64,000 nt of DNA from Vibrio panuliri (GCF_009938205.1 NZ_AP019655.1:1506754-1570753); one strand, 5' to 3'; shown: positions 43,292 to 52,553, counted from the first letter of the stretch. Translations and numbers: made by a program. Notes: generated by a model from the letters alone, not told the origin.

Positions 43292-43350
43292 CATCAGTCG
43301 ATAATTTAACGTAGAACGATAACTACACCCATGAAGAAAGGATTAATTCG

Positions 43351-44292
43351 ATGCGTACACAGCATAAAGTATGGGCCTATCAGCCTGAGCACTATGACGT
43401 TTCGCTAGCTGAGCAAAGCGTACCGAGTCTAGAACCAAATCAAGTATTGGTCGCCAATAAAGCCATTGGCATTAATCCTGTGGATTGGAAATTTATCCAA
43501 GCTAATCCTCTCACATGGCAAGAAGGTCATATTGCTGGTGTCGATGGGGCTGGTGTAATCGTTGATGTAGGCGAAGATGTCGACCAAGCTTGGATAGGTA
43601 CCCCCGTTGCTTACCATGCTGCACTCGCCCGACATGGTAGCTTTGCTGAGCACACCCCTGTTTATCTTAATCGCTTAATGAAGCTACCAAAAACAATGGC
43701 ATTCAGTTTGGCGGCAGCCCTACCTTGTCCAATACTAACTGCCTGGCAAGCGGTGGAGAAAATCCCTGTAAAACCCACGCGAAATGTATTGATTTCTGGA
43801 CTTGGAGCCGTCACCAAGCTAGTCACACAATTATTGGTGCAACGTGGTTTTGTCGTGGATGTGATCTCCAAAAGTTGTTCGGCTGAACTGGCTGAGAAGC
43901 TCGGTATTAGAAAAGTCTATCGTCAGCTAAATGACGTCGACCAGCACTACTTTGCTGCATACGATGCGGTTGGACCAGACAATGCCGCTGAGTTAGTGCC
44001 TTACATCAAAGCCAACGGTCATGTGGTCTGTATTCAAGGTAGAGTCGAAACGCCTATCGACGCGCCTTTTACCAAAACCATCTCTTATCATGAAATTGCA
44101 CTTGGGGCGCTGCACAGCTTCGGCGATGAGCAAGATTGGCTTGAGTTAATGAATGATGGTGAAGTTTTATTCAATCACGTTATCGAACATAAACTCGTGG
44201 TAGAGTCACCCACAGAGTTTCACTTTGACGACATGCGTACAGCTCTAAAGCATAGCGAGACCAGCAAGCAGAAATCAGTGGTTGTGGTTTAA
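43351..44292 (+). CDS. MDR-superfamily zinc-independent oxidoreductase
   Basis: A 313-aa medium-chain dehydrogenase/reductase. The GroES-like half is clear (VLVANKAIGINPVDWKFIQA; HIAGVDGAGVIVDVG). The nucleotide-binding half is short and reads VLISGLGAVTKLVTQLL, a degenerate form of the usual AxxGxVG loop. The end (FHFDDMRTALKHSETSKQKS) is family-like. No zinc ligands are present. Probably a quinone- or enone-reductase-like enzyme; substrate unknown. Single gene with a terminator. Confidence 0.85.
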   Translation: MRTQHKVWAYQPEHYDVSLAEQSVPSLEPNQVLVANKAIGINPVDWKFIQANPLTWQEGHIAGVDGAGVIVDVGEDVDQAWIGTPVAYHAALARHGSFAEHTPVYLNRLMKLPKTMAFSLAAALPCPILTAWQAVEKIPVKPTRNVLISGLGAVTKLVTQLLVQRGFVVDVISKSCSAELAEKLGIRKVYRQLNDVDQHYFAAYDAVGPDNAAELVPYIKANGHVVCIQGRVETPIDAPFTKTISYHEIALGALHSFGDEQDWLELMNDGEVLFNHVIEHKLVVESPTEFHFDDMRTALKHSETSKQKSVVVV

Positions 44293-44314
44293 AAGCCATA
44301 AGTTGCAAACTAAA

Positions 44315-44343
44315 AAGCGGCAATCATTCGAGTGCCGCTTTGT
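44315..44343. terminator. Bidirectional terminator
   Basis: AGCGGCA and TGCCGCT form a 7-bp stem with a 10-nt loop. T and A tracts flank it, between the dehydrogenase gene and the convergent thiolase. Confidence 0.85.
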
Positions 44344-44364
44344 CATTAATAGCCAATTTTCCAG

Positions 44365-45576
44365 TTACGCGGGCAGCTTTCGAATCACGATTGCAGTACC
44401 CATTCCACCACCAATACAGAGAGAAGCTAAACCATACTCAAGTTGACGCTTGTCCATCTCATAAATCAAGGTCGTCAAAATACGCCCTCCAGATGCACCA
44501 AGTGGGTGACCCAACGCAATCGCTCCACCGTTAACGTTAGTTTTATCGTCAAACCACGTCATAGGAAGCTGGTATTTGTCACTCAATCCGTGCATCACAC
44601 CAAGCGCTTGTGCGGCAAATGCCTCGTTTAACTCCAGTAGCTGCATATCCGCCAGTGTCATCTGAGCGCGATCCAGTGCTTGCTCTATCGCCGGAACGGG
44701 CCCTAATCCCATGTAAGCAGGATCAAGACCCCCCTGACCATAGCTGACAATTTCCGCGAGTGGTTTAAGCTGATGAGTCGCTACCGCATCAGCAGACGCT
44801 AAAATAAATGCAACACCACCATCATTGATGCCTGAAGCATTACCAGCCGTTACACTGCCTTCTTTTCTAAAAGCGGGTTTAAGCTTGGCTAAACTCTCTA
44901 GTGATGCGTCATGTCTTGGGTATTCATCTTGAGCAAAACTCACTTTCTCGCGACGCTGCAATACTTCAATCGGAGCAATTTCATCGGTGAACTTGCCTTG
45001 ATTGATCGCGGCAACCGCGCGCTGCTGGCTGCGTAATGCAAACGCATCTTGAGTTTGGCGATCAATTTGATATTTCTCTGCAACGTTCTCAGCCGTCATA
45101 CCCATGTGGTATTGGTTGAATGCATCGGTTAAGCCATCATTAATCATGGTATCCACCAGTTGTTGGTGGCCCATTTTGCTGCCAAATCGGTTTTTTGCAT
45201 CCAAAACATAAGGTGCACACGACATGTTTTCCATGCCCGCAGCAACAATAAGATCAGCATCACCTGCTTTAATTTTACTGGCCGCTTCCATCACCGTTTT
45301 CATGCCACTACCACAAATCATATTAAGCGTAAAAGCGGGAACAGAATCAGGTACTCCAGCAAGTTTGGCAGCTTGTCTACCTGGCCCCATACCTTGCCCA
45401 GCACTTAGCACGTTACCAACAATCACTTCATCGAGTAAATTAGGGGCGATATTGGCCTGCGCTAACGCGGCAGCAATCGCATGCCCGCCCAGTTCAGCCG
45501 CAGGCGTAGAAGCGAGGCTGCCACCAAAACTGCCGAGCGCAGTGCGCTTAGCCGCAACGATATAGACTTTTCTCAT
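44365..45576 (-). CDS. Acetyl-CoA C-acetyltransferase (thiolase)
   Basis: A 403-aa biosynthetic-type thiolase that condenses two acetyl-CoA to acetoacetyl-CoA, or the reverse. The nucleophile is Cys88 in NMICGSGMKTV. The other active-site parts are the NEAFAAQ loop, GGAIALGHPLGASGGRI (His) and CIGGGMGTAI (acid/base Cys). It follows the FabG-type gene by 14 bp, as in phaB-phaA operons, but no PHA synthase is present. With MaoC, FabV and the CoA-transferase nearby it supplies the first step of a four-carbon acyl-CoA route. Confidence 0.96.
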   Translation of the reverse strand: MRKVYIVAAKRTALGSFGGSLASTPAAELGGHAIAAALAQANIAPNLLDEVIVGNVLSAGQGMGPGRQAAKLAGVPDSVPAFTLNMICGSGMKTVMEAASKIKAGDADLIVAAGMENMSCAPYVLDAKNRFGSKMGHQQLVDTMINDGLTDAFNQYHMGMTAENVAEKYQIDRQTQDAFALRSQQRAVAAINQGKFTDEIAPIEVLQRREKVSFAQDEYPRHDASLESLAKLKPAFRKEGSVTAGNASGINDGGVAFILASADAVATHQLKPLAEIVSYGQGGLDPAYMGLGPVPAIEQALDRAQMTLADMQLLELNEAFAAQALGVMHGLSDKYQLPMTWFDDKTNVNGGAIALGHPLGASGGRILTTLIYEMDKRQLEYGLASLCIGGGMGTAIVIRKLPA

Positions 45577-45590
45577 CTTACTGCCTCCGT

Positions 45591-46325
45591 TTAAATGACT
45601 AAGCCGCCATCGATTTTAAGTGTTTGTCCTGTGATAAAGCTGGCATTGTCACTGGCTAAGAATGCAACACCATTGGCAATATCTTCTGGCTTACCCATAC
45701 GACCTAATGGTGTTTTTGATTTCATGTAATCGAGGACTTTCTCAGGTAAGTCAACAGTCATCGGAGTCTCAATAAAGCCAGGAGCCACGCAATTGGCACG
45801 CACTTGTGCGCCCTTACGAGAAAACTCTTTTGCCCATCCTTTCGTCATTGAGATTACGCCACCTTTGGTCGCGCCATAGTTACTTTGACCAACATTACCA
45901 TCGGTACCAACTACTGAAGACATGGTAATGATCGAACCAACACCATTTTCGATCATCAGAGGTGCCACCGCCTGTGTCATATTAAACACCCCTTTCAAGT
46001 TCACGTTGATCACCATATCCCAGTCATCTTCGCTCATACGATCAAGCAAGTTGTCACGGGTGATCCCTGCATTATTGACCAACACATCGACCTTGCCATG
46101 CTGCGCTTGGATCTCTTCAACCAAGGCTTGAATCGCAGCGCGATCGCAAACATTAAGTTGCTTCACTTGCACATTGGCATATTCCGCTTGCAGTTCCTGA
46201 GCGACTTGCGTGTTCATGTCACACGCGTAAACCATAGCCGCATTTTGCTTGGCGAATGTTTCAACGATACAGCGACCAATTCCTTGAGCGCCGCCAGTTA
46301 CGATACAGATTTTATTGGTAAGCAT
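45591..46325 (-). CDS. Acetoacetyl-CoA reductase / FabG-type SDR
   Basis: A 244-aa short-chain dehydrogenase. The cofactor loop is TGGAQGIGR and the catalytic set is Ser137, Tyr150 and Lys154 (SNYGATKGG). Length and sequence fit both FabG and PhaB. Operon pairing with a thiolase favours reduction of acetoacetyl-CoA to (R)-3-hydroxybutyryl-CoA. The gene is first in its operon, with the ATTGC-N9-ATAAT motif 120 bp upstream. Stereochemistry and cofactor (NADPH or NADH) are inferred from the family. Confidence 0.93.
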   Translation of the reverse strand: MLTNKICIVTGGAQGIGRCIVETFAKQNAAMVYACDMNTQVAQELQAEYANVQVKQLNVCDRAAIQALVEEIQAQHGKVDVLVNNAGITRDNLLDRMSEDDWDMVINVNLKGVFNMTQAVAPLMIENGVGSIITMSSVVGTDGNVGQSNYGATKGGVISMTKGWAKEFSRKGAQVRANCVAPGFIETPMTVDLPEKVLDYMKSKTPLGRMGKPEDIANGVAFLASDNASFITGQTLKIDGGLVI

Positions 46326-46629
46326 AGTTTCACCTTATTTCGAAAGGATGCGAGGCTATGTCTTGGCATAGTATTATTCGCAGTGGGTGAATTTATTCTA
46401 TGGAGTGAAATACCATTTGTTGACTAATTCCAATTCAAAACACTATTGCAAATAAGGGATAATCAAATATTGAAAATGGGGTTGAACTTTGCTCGTCATG
46501 ATTTGCACAATGAGTACACCGCTAGAAATTTGAACTCGCTTGCTAAACTTCAACAAGGTTATTTTTTCTTGCTACCAGCTAGGCTATAAATTTTATTGCG
46601 CTGTAAATGCAATAATTAGGGTCTTAACT
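46326..46629. other. Divergent control region, FabG operon / LysR gene
   Basis: The gap contains one copy of the ATTGC-N9-ATAAT motif (46445-46463). The rest is AT-rich and holds no supported gene. Confidence 0.5.
46445..46463 (+). promoter_or_regulatory. Shared LysR-type operator candidate, copy 1
   Basis: ATTGCAAATAAGGGATAAT, upstream of the FabG-thiolase operon. The first five and last five bases, and two G positions near the right arm, are the same in all three copies in this region. Confidence 0.6.
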
Positions 46630-47538
46630 ATGCTCGATAAAATCGTCTACTTTCTTCACGTGGTCCGCACAGGGTCATTTAGCCTTGCCGCCAAGCAATA
46701 TGGTATTTCAGCGTCAGCAGGTAGCCGCTGGATAATCGAACTTGAAGAGAGCATGGGGATAAGTTTGCTTAAACGTTCAACCAGAAAGGTGGTACCCACG
46801 CAAGCGGGTTTGCGCCTGTATGAGCGGTTTGATCGCATTAATGGTGAAATAGATGAAATTTTCACTGAGATTCAAAACCTGGGCAACGATGACCGTGGCG
46901 TGATCCGCATCGCTTCAACGCCACTGTTTGCAAAATATTTTCTCGGCACAATCGTCGGCGAGTACTTACAGCAGCACCCCCATGTCACTTTTAGAATATT
47001 GGAAACCGCCTTTGATATGGACCATATCGATGAGATCGATTTTGCTATCCGAGCAAGTGCGATATACCAAGGCTTTCAAGAGAAAGATAGCCTGTTGGTA
47101 AAACGCTCACTGCTGAAATATCCGCTGATGGCTTGCTGCTCCCCCGAATACATTGCGAAATATGGCGAACCAGAACTGCCAGAAGATTTAAGGCGCCACA
47201 ACTGTCTGTATGCTTCGACCTTAGTGGGCGGCAACAAATGGGTTTTCGAACGCGATGGTGAAATGACTACGGTCGATATTGCCCAAACAGTTGAGGTGGA
47301 AGATAGCCAATTTATCAAAACCGTGGCAATGAATGGCGGAGGAATCGGTTATTTACCGGTACGTTTGATAGAAGAGGAGCTAAAGCAAGAGAGTTTAGTG
47401 CCCATTTTGCGCGAATACACCAACAGTGAGTTTGAATTCAGCCTCTACTACCGCCCAAGACGACAAATGCCGGTGCGGTGTGTCAATTTTAAAGACTACC
47501 TAATCAAACGAGTGAGAGAAATCTCCGAGACAGAATAA
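46630..47538 (+). CDS. LysR-family regulator of the C4 acyl-CoA locus
   Basis: A 302-aa LTTR. ATG 46630 (MLDKIVYFLHVVRTGSFSLA) is used because TTAGGG lies upstream and the protein starts at the helix-turn-helix; the longer frame is not LysR-like. The effector domain begins near residue 90 (DRGVIRIASTPLFAKYF). It sits between the divergent FabG-thiolase operon and the CoA-transferase gene. Three copies of one motif flank the surrounding operons, so it is the best candidate regulator of the whole set. Ligand might be a short-chain acid or its CoA ester (inference). Confidence 0.92.
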   Translation: MLDKIVYFLHVVRTGSFSLAAKQYGISASAGSRWIIELEESMGISLLKRSTRKVVPTQAGLRLYERFDRINGEIDEIFTEIQNLGNDDRGVIRIASTPLFAKYFLGTIVGEYLQQHPHVTFRILETAFDMDHIDEIDFAIRASAIYQGFQEKDSLLVKRSLLKYPLMACCSPEYIAKYGEPELPEDLRRHNCLYASTLVGGNKWVFERDGEMTTVDIAQTVEVEDSQFIKTVAMNGGGIGYLPVRLIEEELKQESLVPILREYTNSEFEFSLYYRPRRQMPVRCVNFKDYLIKRVREISETE

Positions 47539-47691
47539 GCCACTTCAATAAGAGCAACTTAAGTTGCTCTTATTTTTTTATTGATCACTCGATTAAACTT
47601 GAAAATAGATTCCTGTTTCACGTCGCTGTTTTCCTTGAACCCGAACCCGTGCCCCTTCTCTGAATCCTGCACCTTGAAGTCACTCGAATAT

Positions 47692-47710
47692 ATTATCCCT
47701 TTTACGCAAT
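47692..47710 (-). promoter_or_regulatory. Shared LysR-type operator candidate, copy 2
   Basis: Read on the minus strand, ATTGCGTAAAAGGGATAAT. It lies 113 bp before the CoA-transferase start and matches copies 1 and 3 in ATTGC, GG and ATAAT. Confidence 0.6.
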
Positions 47711-47822
47711 TATCTTTCCTTTTATTGTCTATTTTTTCATTAATCAGAAGCCAATACACTTTTTCTATCAGCTAAACAGCATGTGCTGAAAGCAATATAT
47801 TTTTCCAAAAGGAAAACTGATA

Positions 47823-49427
47823 ATGAAAATAAAAGTGTTAACAGCCCTACAAGCTTCAAATCTAATTAATGATGGTGATAGAGTCATCCTTGGCGGTTTT
47901 ATTGGCGCAGTTGTTCCTGAAGCGATCGAAAAAGCCGTTGGAGAACGCTATTTAACGACCGGTCATCCCAATAACCTCGAGCTTTATTTTACTGCAGGCC
48001 AAGGCGATGGTACCGACAAAGCAACCAATCACCTCTCCCACCCTGGTATGGTAAAAATGGCGTGTGGTGGTCATTGGGGGTTAATCCCAAGGTTACAGCA
48101 GCTAGCCAATCAAGAGCAGATCCAAGGGTACAACTTTCCACAAGGTGTCATCGCTCAACTATTACGCGACTCAGCAGCAGGCAAACCCGGCACTATCTCC
48201 CACGTGGGTTTAGGCACCTTTGTTGATCCTCGGCTAGGTGGCGGCAAGATCAACCAAGTGACCGAAGAAGATCGCGTCTCTGTTATGAATATCGACGGTG
48301 AAGAGTTTCTGTTCTACAAACGGATCAATCCCAATGTCGCGCTATTGCGTGGTACGACTGCGGATGAGAATGGCAACATTACCATGGAAGATGAGTGCCT
48401 GTTCCTCGAAAACCTTGCCGCTGCCCAGTTAGTCACCAATCTAGGCGGCCAAGTCATCGTACAAGTGAAGCAAATCGTTAAAGCTGGCGAATTAGACCCG
48501 CAGCAGGTTCGTATTCCTGGCATCTTTGTTAACGCCGTGGTGATTGCCGAGCCAGAACAGCACATGCAGACTTTTGCCGAAGCGATGAACCCTGCTTATT
48601 GCGGTCGTGGACAAGCAACCGAGAAGACAACAAACACTCGGCCTTTAGATGCTAAAAAGATCATTGCGCGTCGCGCGGCAATGGAGCTTAAACAAGGTGC
48701 AATTCTAAACTACGGTATTGGCGTACCAGAGGTCATCGCTCAAGTCACTGACGAAGAGGGCATTACCGACCAAATGATCGCAACCGTTGAACCTGGAGCA
48801 ATTGGGGGAACACCAGCAGGTGGGTTAAGTTTTGGCGCATCAGCATTCCCAGAAGCCGTCATTACGCAAGATCAAATGTTTGATTTTTATGATGGTGGCG
48901 GAATTGACCAAGCGTTCTTAGGGCTAGCTGAGTGCGATCAACACGGTAACTTAAACGTTTCTAAATTTGGCAGCAAAATAGCGGGCTGTGGTGGATTTAT
49001 CAATATCACCCAAAATGCCAAGCAAGTCTTTTTCTGTGGCACATTCACCGCAGGAAAAATGGAAATCGAAACCGGTCATGGTGAGTTAAAAATAATCAAA
49101 GATGGTCACATTCAAAAGCTTATCAACCAAGTACAACAAATTACATTTTCCGCAGACATCGCAAGACGTAATCACAAGCCGGTGCTTTACATCACCGAAC
49201 GTGCGGTGTTTAAGCTTGGTAATCAAACCCTTGAACTGATTGAAGTAGCTCCTGGCGTGGATATCGAAAAAGACGTACTTAGCCAAATGGCGTTTAAACC
49301 TGTCATTAGCCCAGAGCTTAAGTTGATGGATGCGCGCATCTTCTTAGACCAACCAATGGGACTCACCCTCAGCGAAGAAGCGCTAACGAAGCAAGACAAA
49401 CTCAAATCGCAAAGTGTCGCCGCTTAA
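47823..49427 (+). CDS. Acetate/butyrate CoA-transferase (YdiF-like, fused subunits)
   Basis: A 534-aa family I CoA-transferase with both subunits fused. The N-terminal half begins with ALQASNLINDGDRVILGGFI and the C-terminal half with IIARRAAMELKQGAILNYGI. The catalytic glutamate that carries CoA is Glu323 in ATVEPGAIGG. It moves CoA between short-chain acids, for example butyryl-CoA plus acetate to butyrate plus acetyl-CoA, or activates acetoacetate. It heads an operon with MaoC and FabV. AAAGGAAAACTG precedes the ATG. Confidence 0.93.
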   Translation: MKIKVLTALQASNLINDGDRVILGGFIGAVVPEAIEKAVGERYLTTGHPNNLELYFTAGQGDGTDKATNHLSHPGMVKMACGGHWGLIPRLQQLANQEQIQGYNFPQGVIAQLLRDSAAGKPGTISHVGLGTFVDPRLGGGKINQVTEEDRVSVMNIDGEEFLFYKRINPNVALLRGTTADENGNITMEDECLFLENLAAAQLVTNLGGQVIVQVKQIVKAGELDPQQVRIPGIFVNAVVIAEPEQHMQTFAEAMNPAYCGRGQATEKTTNTRPLDAKKIIARRAAMELKQGAILNYGIGVPEVIAQVTDEEGITDQMIATVEPGAIGGTPAGGLSFGASAFPEAVITQDQMFDFYDGGGIDQAFLGLAECDQHGNLNVSKFGSKIAGCGGFINITQNAKQVFFCGTFTAGKMEIETGHGELKIIKDGHIQKLINQVQQITFSADIARRNHKPVLYITERAVFKLGNQTLELIEVAPGVDIEKDVLSQMAFKPVISPELKLMDARIFLDQPMGLTLSEEALTKQDKLKSQSVAA

Positions 49428-49433
49428 ACACGC

Positions 49434-49455
49434 TCTCCCTCTTTCGAGAGGGAGA
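49434..49455 (+). other. Intercistronic hairpin
   Basis: TCTCCCTC and GAGGGAGA form a perfect 8-bp stem with a 6-nt loop between the CoA-transferase and MaoC genes. No T tract follows; it may adjust message levels within the operon. Confidence 0.55.
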
Positions 49456-49515
49456 TAGTCTTGCCATAAAAATCGCAGTTTTTATCGCAAAACTATTTCG
49501 AAGAGATACATCACT

Positions 49516-49932
49516 ATGAGTTATTCCATCGACCAGCTTGAGCTGGGACAAAGTGCACACTTTGAAAAAACCATTAGCGAATCTGATATCCAAATGTTTT
49601 GTGGTATCAGCGGCGATATTAACCCGGTACATGTTAGCCAAATTGCTGGACAAAAGAGTATTTTCGGCAATCGCGTAGCACATGGAATTATGGTGTCAGG
49701 CTTAACCTCTGCGGTACTTGGCATGCAACTGCCCGGCCCTGGGACAATTTACTTAGGGCAAGAACTGAAATTTACCGCTCCGGTATACATCGGCGATACC
49801 ATTCGCGCCGAAGTTGAAATTATTGAAATCAATCGCGAGAAAAATATCGTCAAACTGGCCACTCGCAGCATTAATCAGAATAACAAAATCGTTATTGAGG
49901 GCATGGCAACCGTTATGCCGCCAAAGCATTAA
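49516..49932 (+). CDS. MaoC-type (R)-specific enoyl-CoA hydratase
   Basis: A 138-aa hot-dog-fold hydratase of the PhaJ type. The catalytic dyad Asp34/His39 is in CGISGDINPVHV, and FGNRVAHGIMVSGLTS is the hydratase-2 helix. It interconverts (R)-3-hydroxyacyl-CoA and trans-2-enoyl-CoA, so here (R)-3-hydroxybutyryl-CoA and crotonyl-CoA. It is followed by fabV after 16 bp, so hydratase and enoyl reductase are coupled in one operon. Confidence 0.92.
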   Translation: MSYSIDQLELGQSAHFEKTISESDIQMFCGISGDINPVHVSQIAGQKSIFGNRVAHGIMVSGLTSAVLGMQLPGPGTIYLGQELKFTAPVYIGDTIRAEVEIIEINREKNIVKLATRSINQNNKIVIEGMATVMPPKH

Positions 49933-49948
49933 AATTTGAGGATCTATT

Positions 49949-51145
49949 ATGATTATTAAACCTATCATTCAAGGTGTTGTTGCCCGCTCTGCGCATCCAA
50001 CAGGTTGCCACCAAGCAGTACTGAACCAAATCGATTACGTTATGCATGCGCCACAAATAACCCAAGGACCAAAAAAAGTATTGGTGCTCGGTGCCTCTTC
50101 TGGATTCGGCTTAGCATCACGCATTAGTCTCGCCTTCGGCGGCGCTCAAGCCGACACGATTGGCGTCTCTTTTGAGCGTGGTCCAAGCGATAAAGGGGTT
50201 GGAACCGCAGGGTGGTATAACAATATATACTTCCGCCAAGAGGCCGAAAAACAAGGATTGATTGCCAAAAACTTTGTTGGCGATGCCTTCTCTAGCGACA
50301 TGCGCAACCAAGTTATCGATTACATTAAAAATGAATTTGGTGGTCAGGTTGATTTGGTAGTTTACAGCTTAGCCACAGGCGTAAGACCAAATCCAGAAAC
50401 CGGTGAACTTTGGCGCTCGGCAATCAAAACCTCAGGAGAGCCAGTTGTCGGACCAACCATCAATATCGAAAAAGACTGCTTAGAGTCTATGGAAGTGGGC
50501 ACTGCCACCGCAGAAGAGATGGATTCAACGATTAAGGTCATGGGCGGCGAAGATTGGCAAAGTTGGATTGATATGCTGGCAGAGTCGAATGTGCTTGCCC
50601 AAGGCTGCAAAACTGTCGCCTATTCGTATGTCGGTCCTGAGGTCACCTACCCAATCTACCACAAAGGCACATTGGGCAGCGCTAAAGCGCATTTGCATCG
50701 TACCGCAGATCAACTCAACCAAACGCTTAACCAACTTGGTGGAGAGGCTTATGTGTCGGTATGTAAGGCGTTAGTCACTAAAGCGAGTGTGTTTATTCCT
50801 GCATTCTCGCCGTACATTCTCTCGCTATTTAAAGTGATGAAAGAGAAAGGCACTCACGAAGGCTGTATTGAGCAGATGCAGCGCTTATTTGCTCAGCGCC
50901 TCTATATGCCAAGCGTTCCTGTCGATGATGCTCGTTTAATTCGCATTGATGACTGGGAGTTGGAGCCAGAAACTCAGCAACAAGTTAAAACTCTGATGGC
51001 CCAAATGACTGCCGATAATTTCAGCCAGATTGGCGACTACAATGGCTATAAACTCGATTTTCTCCAACTCAATGGGTTTGGTTTTAGTGAAGTCGATTAC
51101 GATGCCCCCGTTGACGTCAACAAGCTCGCTTTATTACAACCGTAA
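49949..51145 (+). CDS. fabV: FabV-type trans-2-enoyl-CoA/ACP reductase
   Basis: A 398-aa enoyl reductase of the FabV/TER family, which reduces trans-2-enoyl thioesters with NADH. The Rossmann loop is VLVLGASSGFGLASRI. The catalytic Tyr-x8-Lys motif is YHKGTLGSAK in the PIYHKGTLGSAKAHL segment. The C-terminal section (QMTADNFSQIGDYNGYKLDF) is FabV-specific. GAGGATCTATT precedes the ATG. Members on crotonyl-CoA make butyryl-CoA irreversibly, so its presence points to synthesis rather than breakdown. A strong terminator follows. Confidence 0.96.
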   Translation: MIIKPIIQGVVARSAHPTGCHQAVLNQIDYVMHAPQITQGPKKVLVLGASSGFGLASRISLAFGGAQADTIGVSFERGPSDKGVGTAGWYNNIYFRQEAEKQGLIAKNFVGDAFSSDMRNQVIDYIKNEFGGQVDLVVYSLATGVRPNPETGELWRSAIKTSGEPVVGPTINIEKDCLESMEVGTATAEEMDSTIKVMGGEDWQSWIDMLAESNVLAQGCKTVAYSYVGPEVTYPIYHKGTLGSAKAHLHRTADQLNQTLNQLGGEAYVSVCKALVTKASVFIPAFSPYILSLFKVMKEKGTHEGCIEQMQRLFAQRLYMPSVPVDDARLIRIDDWELEPETQQQVKTLMAQMTADNFSQIGDYNGYKLDFLQLNGFGFSEVDYDAPVDVNKLALLQP

Positions 51146-51171
51146 GAAGCATATTCCTCGCAAAGATAAAG

Positions 51172-51198
51172 TCCCCGCCTTAACGCGGGGATTTTTTT
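51172..51198 (+). terminator. Terminator of the CoA-transferase-maoC-fabV operon
   Basis: TCCCCGC and GCGGGGA form a 7-bp GC stem with a 6-nt loop, followed by T7. Confidence 0.95.
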
Positions 51199-51257
51199 AT
51201 CCATCTGATTTTTCGAAACATTTTCATACTAATCCTAGCAGGATCACACAATTCATT

Positions 51258-51276
51258 ATTGCAAAATAAGGATAAT
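51258..51276 (+). promoter_or_regulatory. Shared LysR-type operator candidate, copy 3
   Basis: ATTGCAAAATAAGGATAAT, 69 bp before the MFS transporter start on the far side of the fabV terminator. It ties the transport/esterase unit to the same control. Confidence 0.6.
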
Positions 51277-51344
51277 ACCCTGTTTTTATTGGGGTATTAT
51301 TAATCATGGAAAACAAATCTAATATCCCCTACAAGGTACACGTT

Positions 51345-52544
51345 ATGAACAAGAAACATCTTATCGAGATAACGATATTTCTCACCTATGCATTATTCGC
51401 CATGTCTTGGGTAGCAGGTTCAATGATGACCACAGACATCATGTCCTACTACAACATCGATGGTATGGCGGCGGCAACTTGGATGACCAACGCAATTACC
51501 ATTGCCAAAATCATCGGTAACTTAGCTGCAGCTTGGCTGCTGGTAAAAATGGGCCCGAAAAAAGCCTTTGCGGTTGCTTCTCTGCTCATCGTAGCGGGCG
51601 CGATTGGCGCATTTGCATCAAACTATCCATTGTATGTCTTTTCCCGCTTGGTAATGGGTTTTGGCGGTGCATTCGCCATCGTTTACTTCAACCCAATTGT
51701 GATCAAGTACTTCTCTGCTGAAGAGCGCCCGTTAATCAATGGTATTAACGCCGCAGCTTTTAACATGGGTAACCTGCTTGCACTGCTTTTCACAGGTTCA
51801 ATGTTGGCAAGTCTGGGCAGTTGGCAAAACGTTATTCTTGCTATTTCTGCCATTAGCTTAGCGATTCTAATCGTTTGGTGGTTTATCAGTGATGATTTCT
51901 CACTATCAAGCACCGCAGACAACAAAGAACAAGCGGCTTATACCTTAAAAGATGGAATGAAAGAATCCGTTAACTGGTGGCTACCAATCGCCTACTCCGG
52001 TCTATTGTTCTGCTATATCTCAGTTTTCGCACTGTTCCCGCTAGTACCAAGCTTTGCGGCTGAAGCCAAATACCTCTCTTCGATTATGATTGGTGCAGGT
52101 ATGGTCGGCACAATCGCCGGGATTATCGCGGCTAAGCGTTACCCTCTACGCGTACCTGTGATTCGCTACTGTGGCTTGGCGATGACCGCCTTTGCAGCAT
52201 TAATGATCACCACCGGCAGTGCGACTATTGCCTACGGCGCTGCATTTATGGCGGGATTCTTTATGTTCGTACCAATGACCTCGCTAGTGACGCTCCCACA
52301 AGAGCTACCTAACATGACACCAGGGCGCATTACGGTGATCTTCGGTATGTTCTGGTCAATCTCATACACCATAGAAACAATACTGATGTACTTTGCCGGT
52401 GTGATTGCAGATACCACAGGTAACATTGCTTATGCGGCCACCTTTGCGGTCATTTGCTCGTCAACTTTCTTCCTTGCCAGTTTCTTCTTACCAGAAACCG
52501 GTAAGAAACCTGAAGTCATCAACGCAACAACTAAAAATGCTTAA
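51345..52544 (+). CDS. MFS transporter (CynX/NimT-like)
   Basis: A 399-aa twelve-helix major facilitator. Family loop residues are seen in WLLVKMGPKKAFA and FSRLVMGFGGAFAIVYFNPI. The ATG at 51345 has AAGGTACACGTT upstream; an ATG at 51306 would add 13 residues with a poor ribosome-binding site. The first helix begins almost at once (IEITIFLTYALFAMSW). It heads a three-gene unit with an esterase and a porin. Substrate is probably a small organic acid or ester, from context only. Confidence 0.88.
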   Translation: MNKKHLIEITIFLTYALFAMSWVAGSMMTTDIMSYYNIDGMAAATWMTNAITIAKIIGNLAAAWLLVKMGPKKAFAVASLLIVAGAIGAFASNYPLYVFSRLVMGFGGAFAIVYFNPIVIKYFSAEERPLINGINAAAFNMGNLLALLFTGSMLASLGSWQNVILAISAISLAILIVWWFISDDFSLSSTADNKEQAAYTLKDGMKESVNWWLPIAYSGLLFCYISVFALFPLVPSFAAEAKYLSSIMIGAGMVGTIAGIIAAKRYPLRVPVIRYCGLAMTAFAALMITTGSATIAYGAAFMAGFFMFVPMTSLVTLPQELPNMTPGRITVIFGMFWSISYTIETILMYFAGVIADTTGNIAYAATFAVICSSTFFLASFFLPETGKKPEVINATTKNA

Positions 52545-52553
52545 GGAGGCGTT

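Noticed and set aside
44365..46325. Polyhydroxybutyrate operon
   Set aside because: phaB- and phaA-like genes are present, but no PHA synthase or phasin is encoded nearby, and FabV plus the CoA-transferase point to a free acid product.
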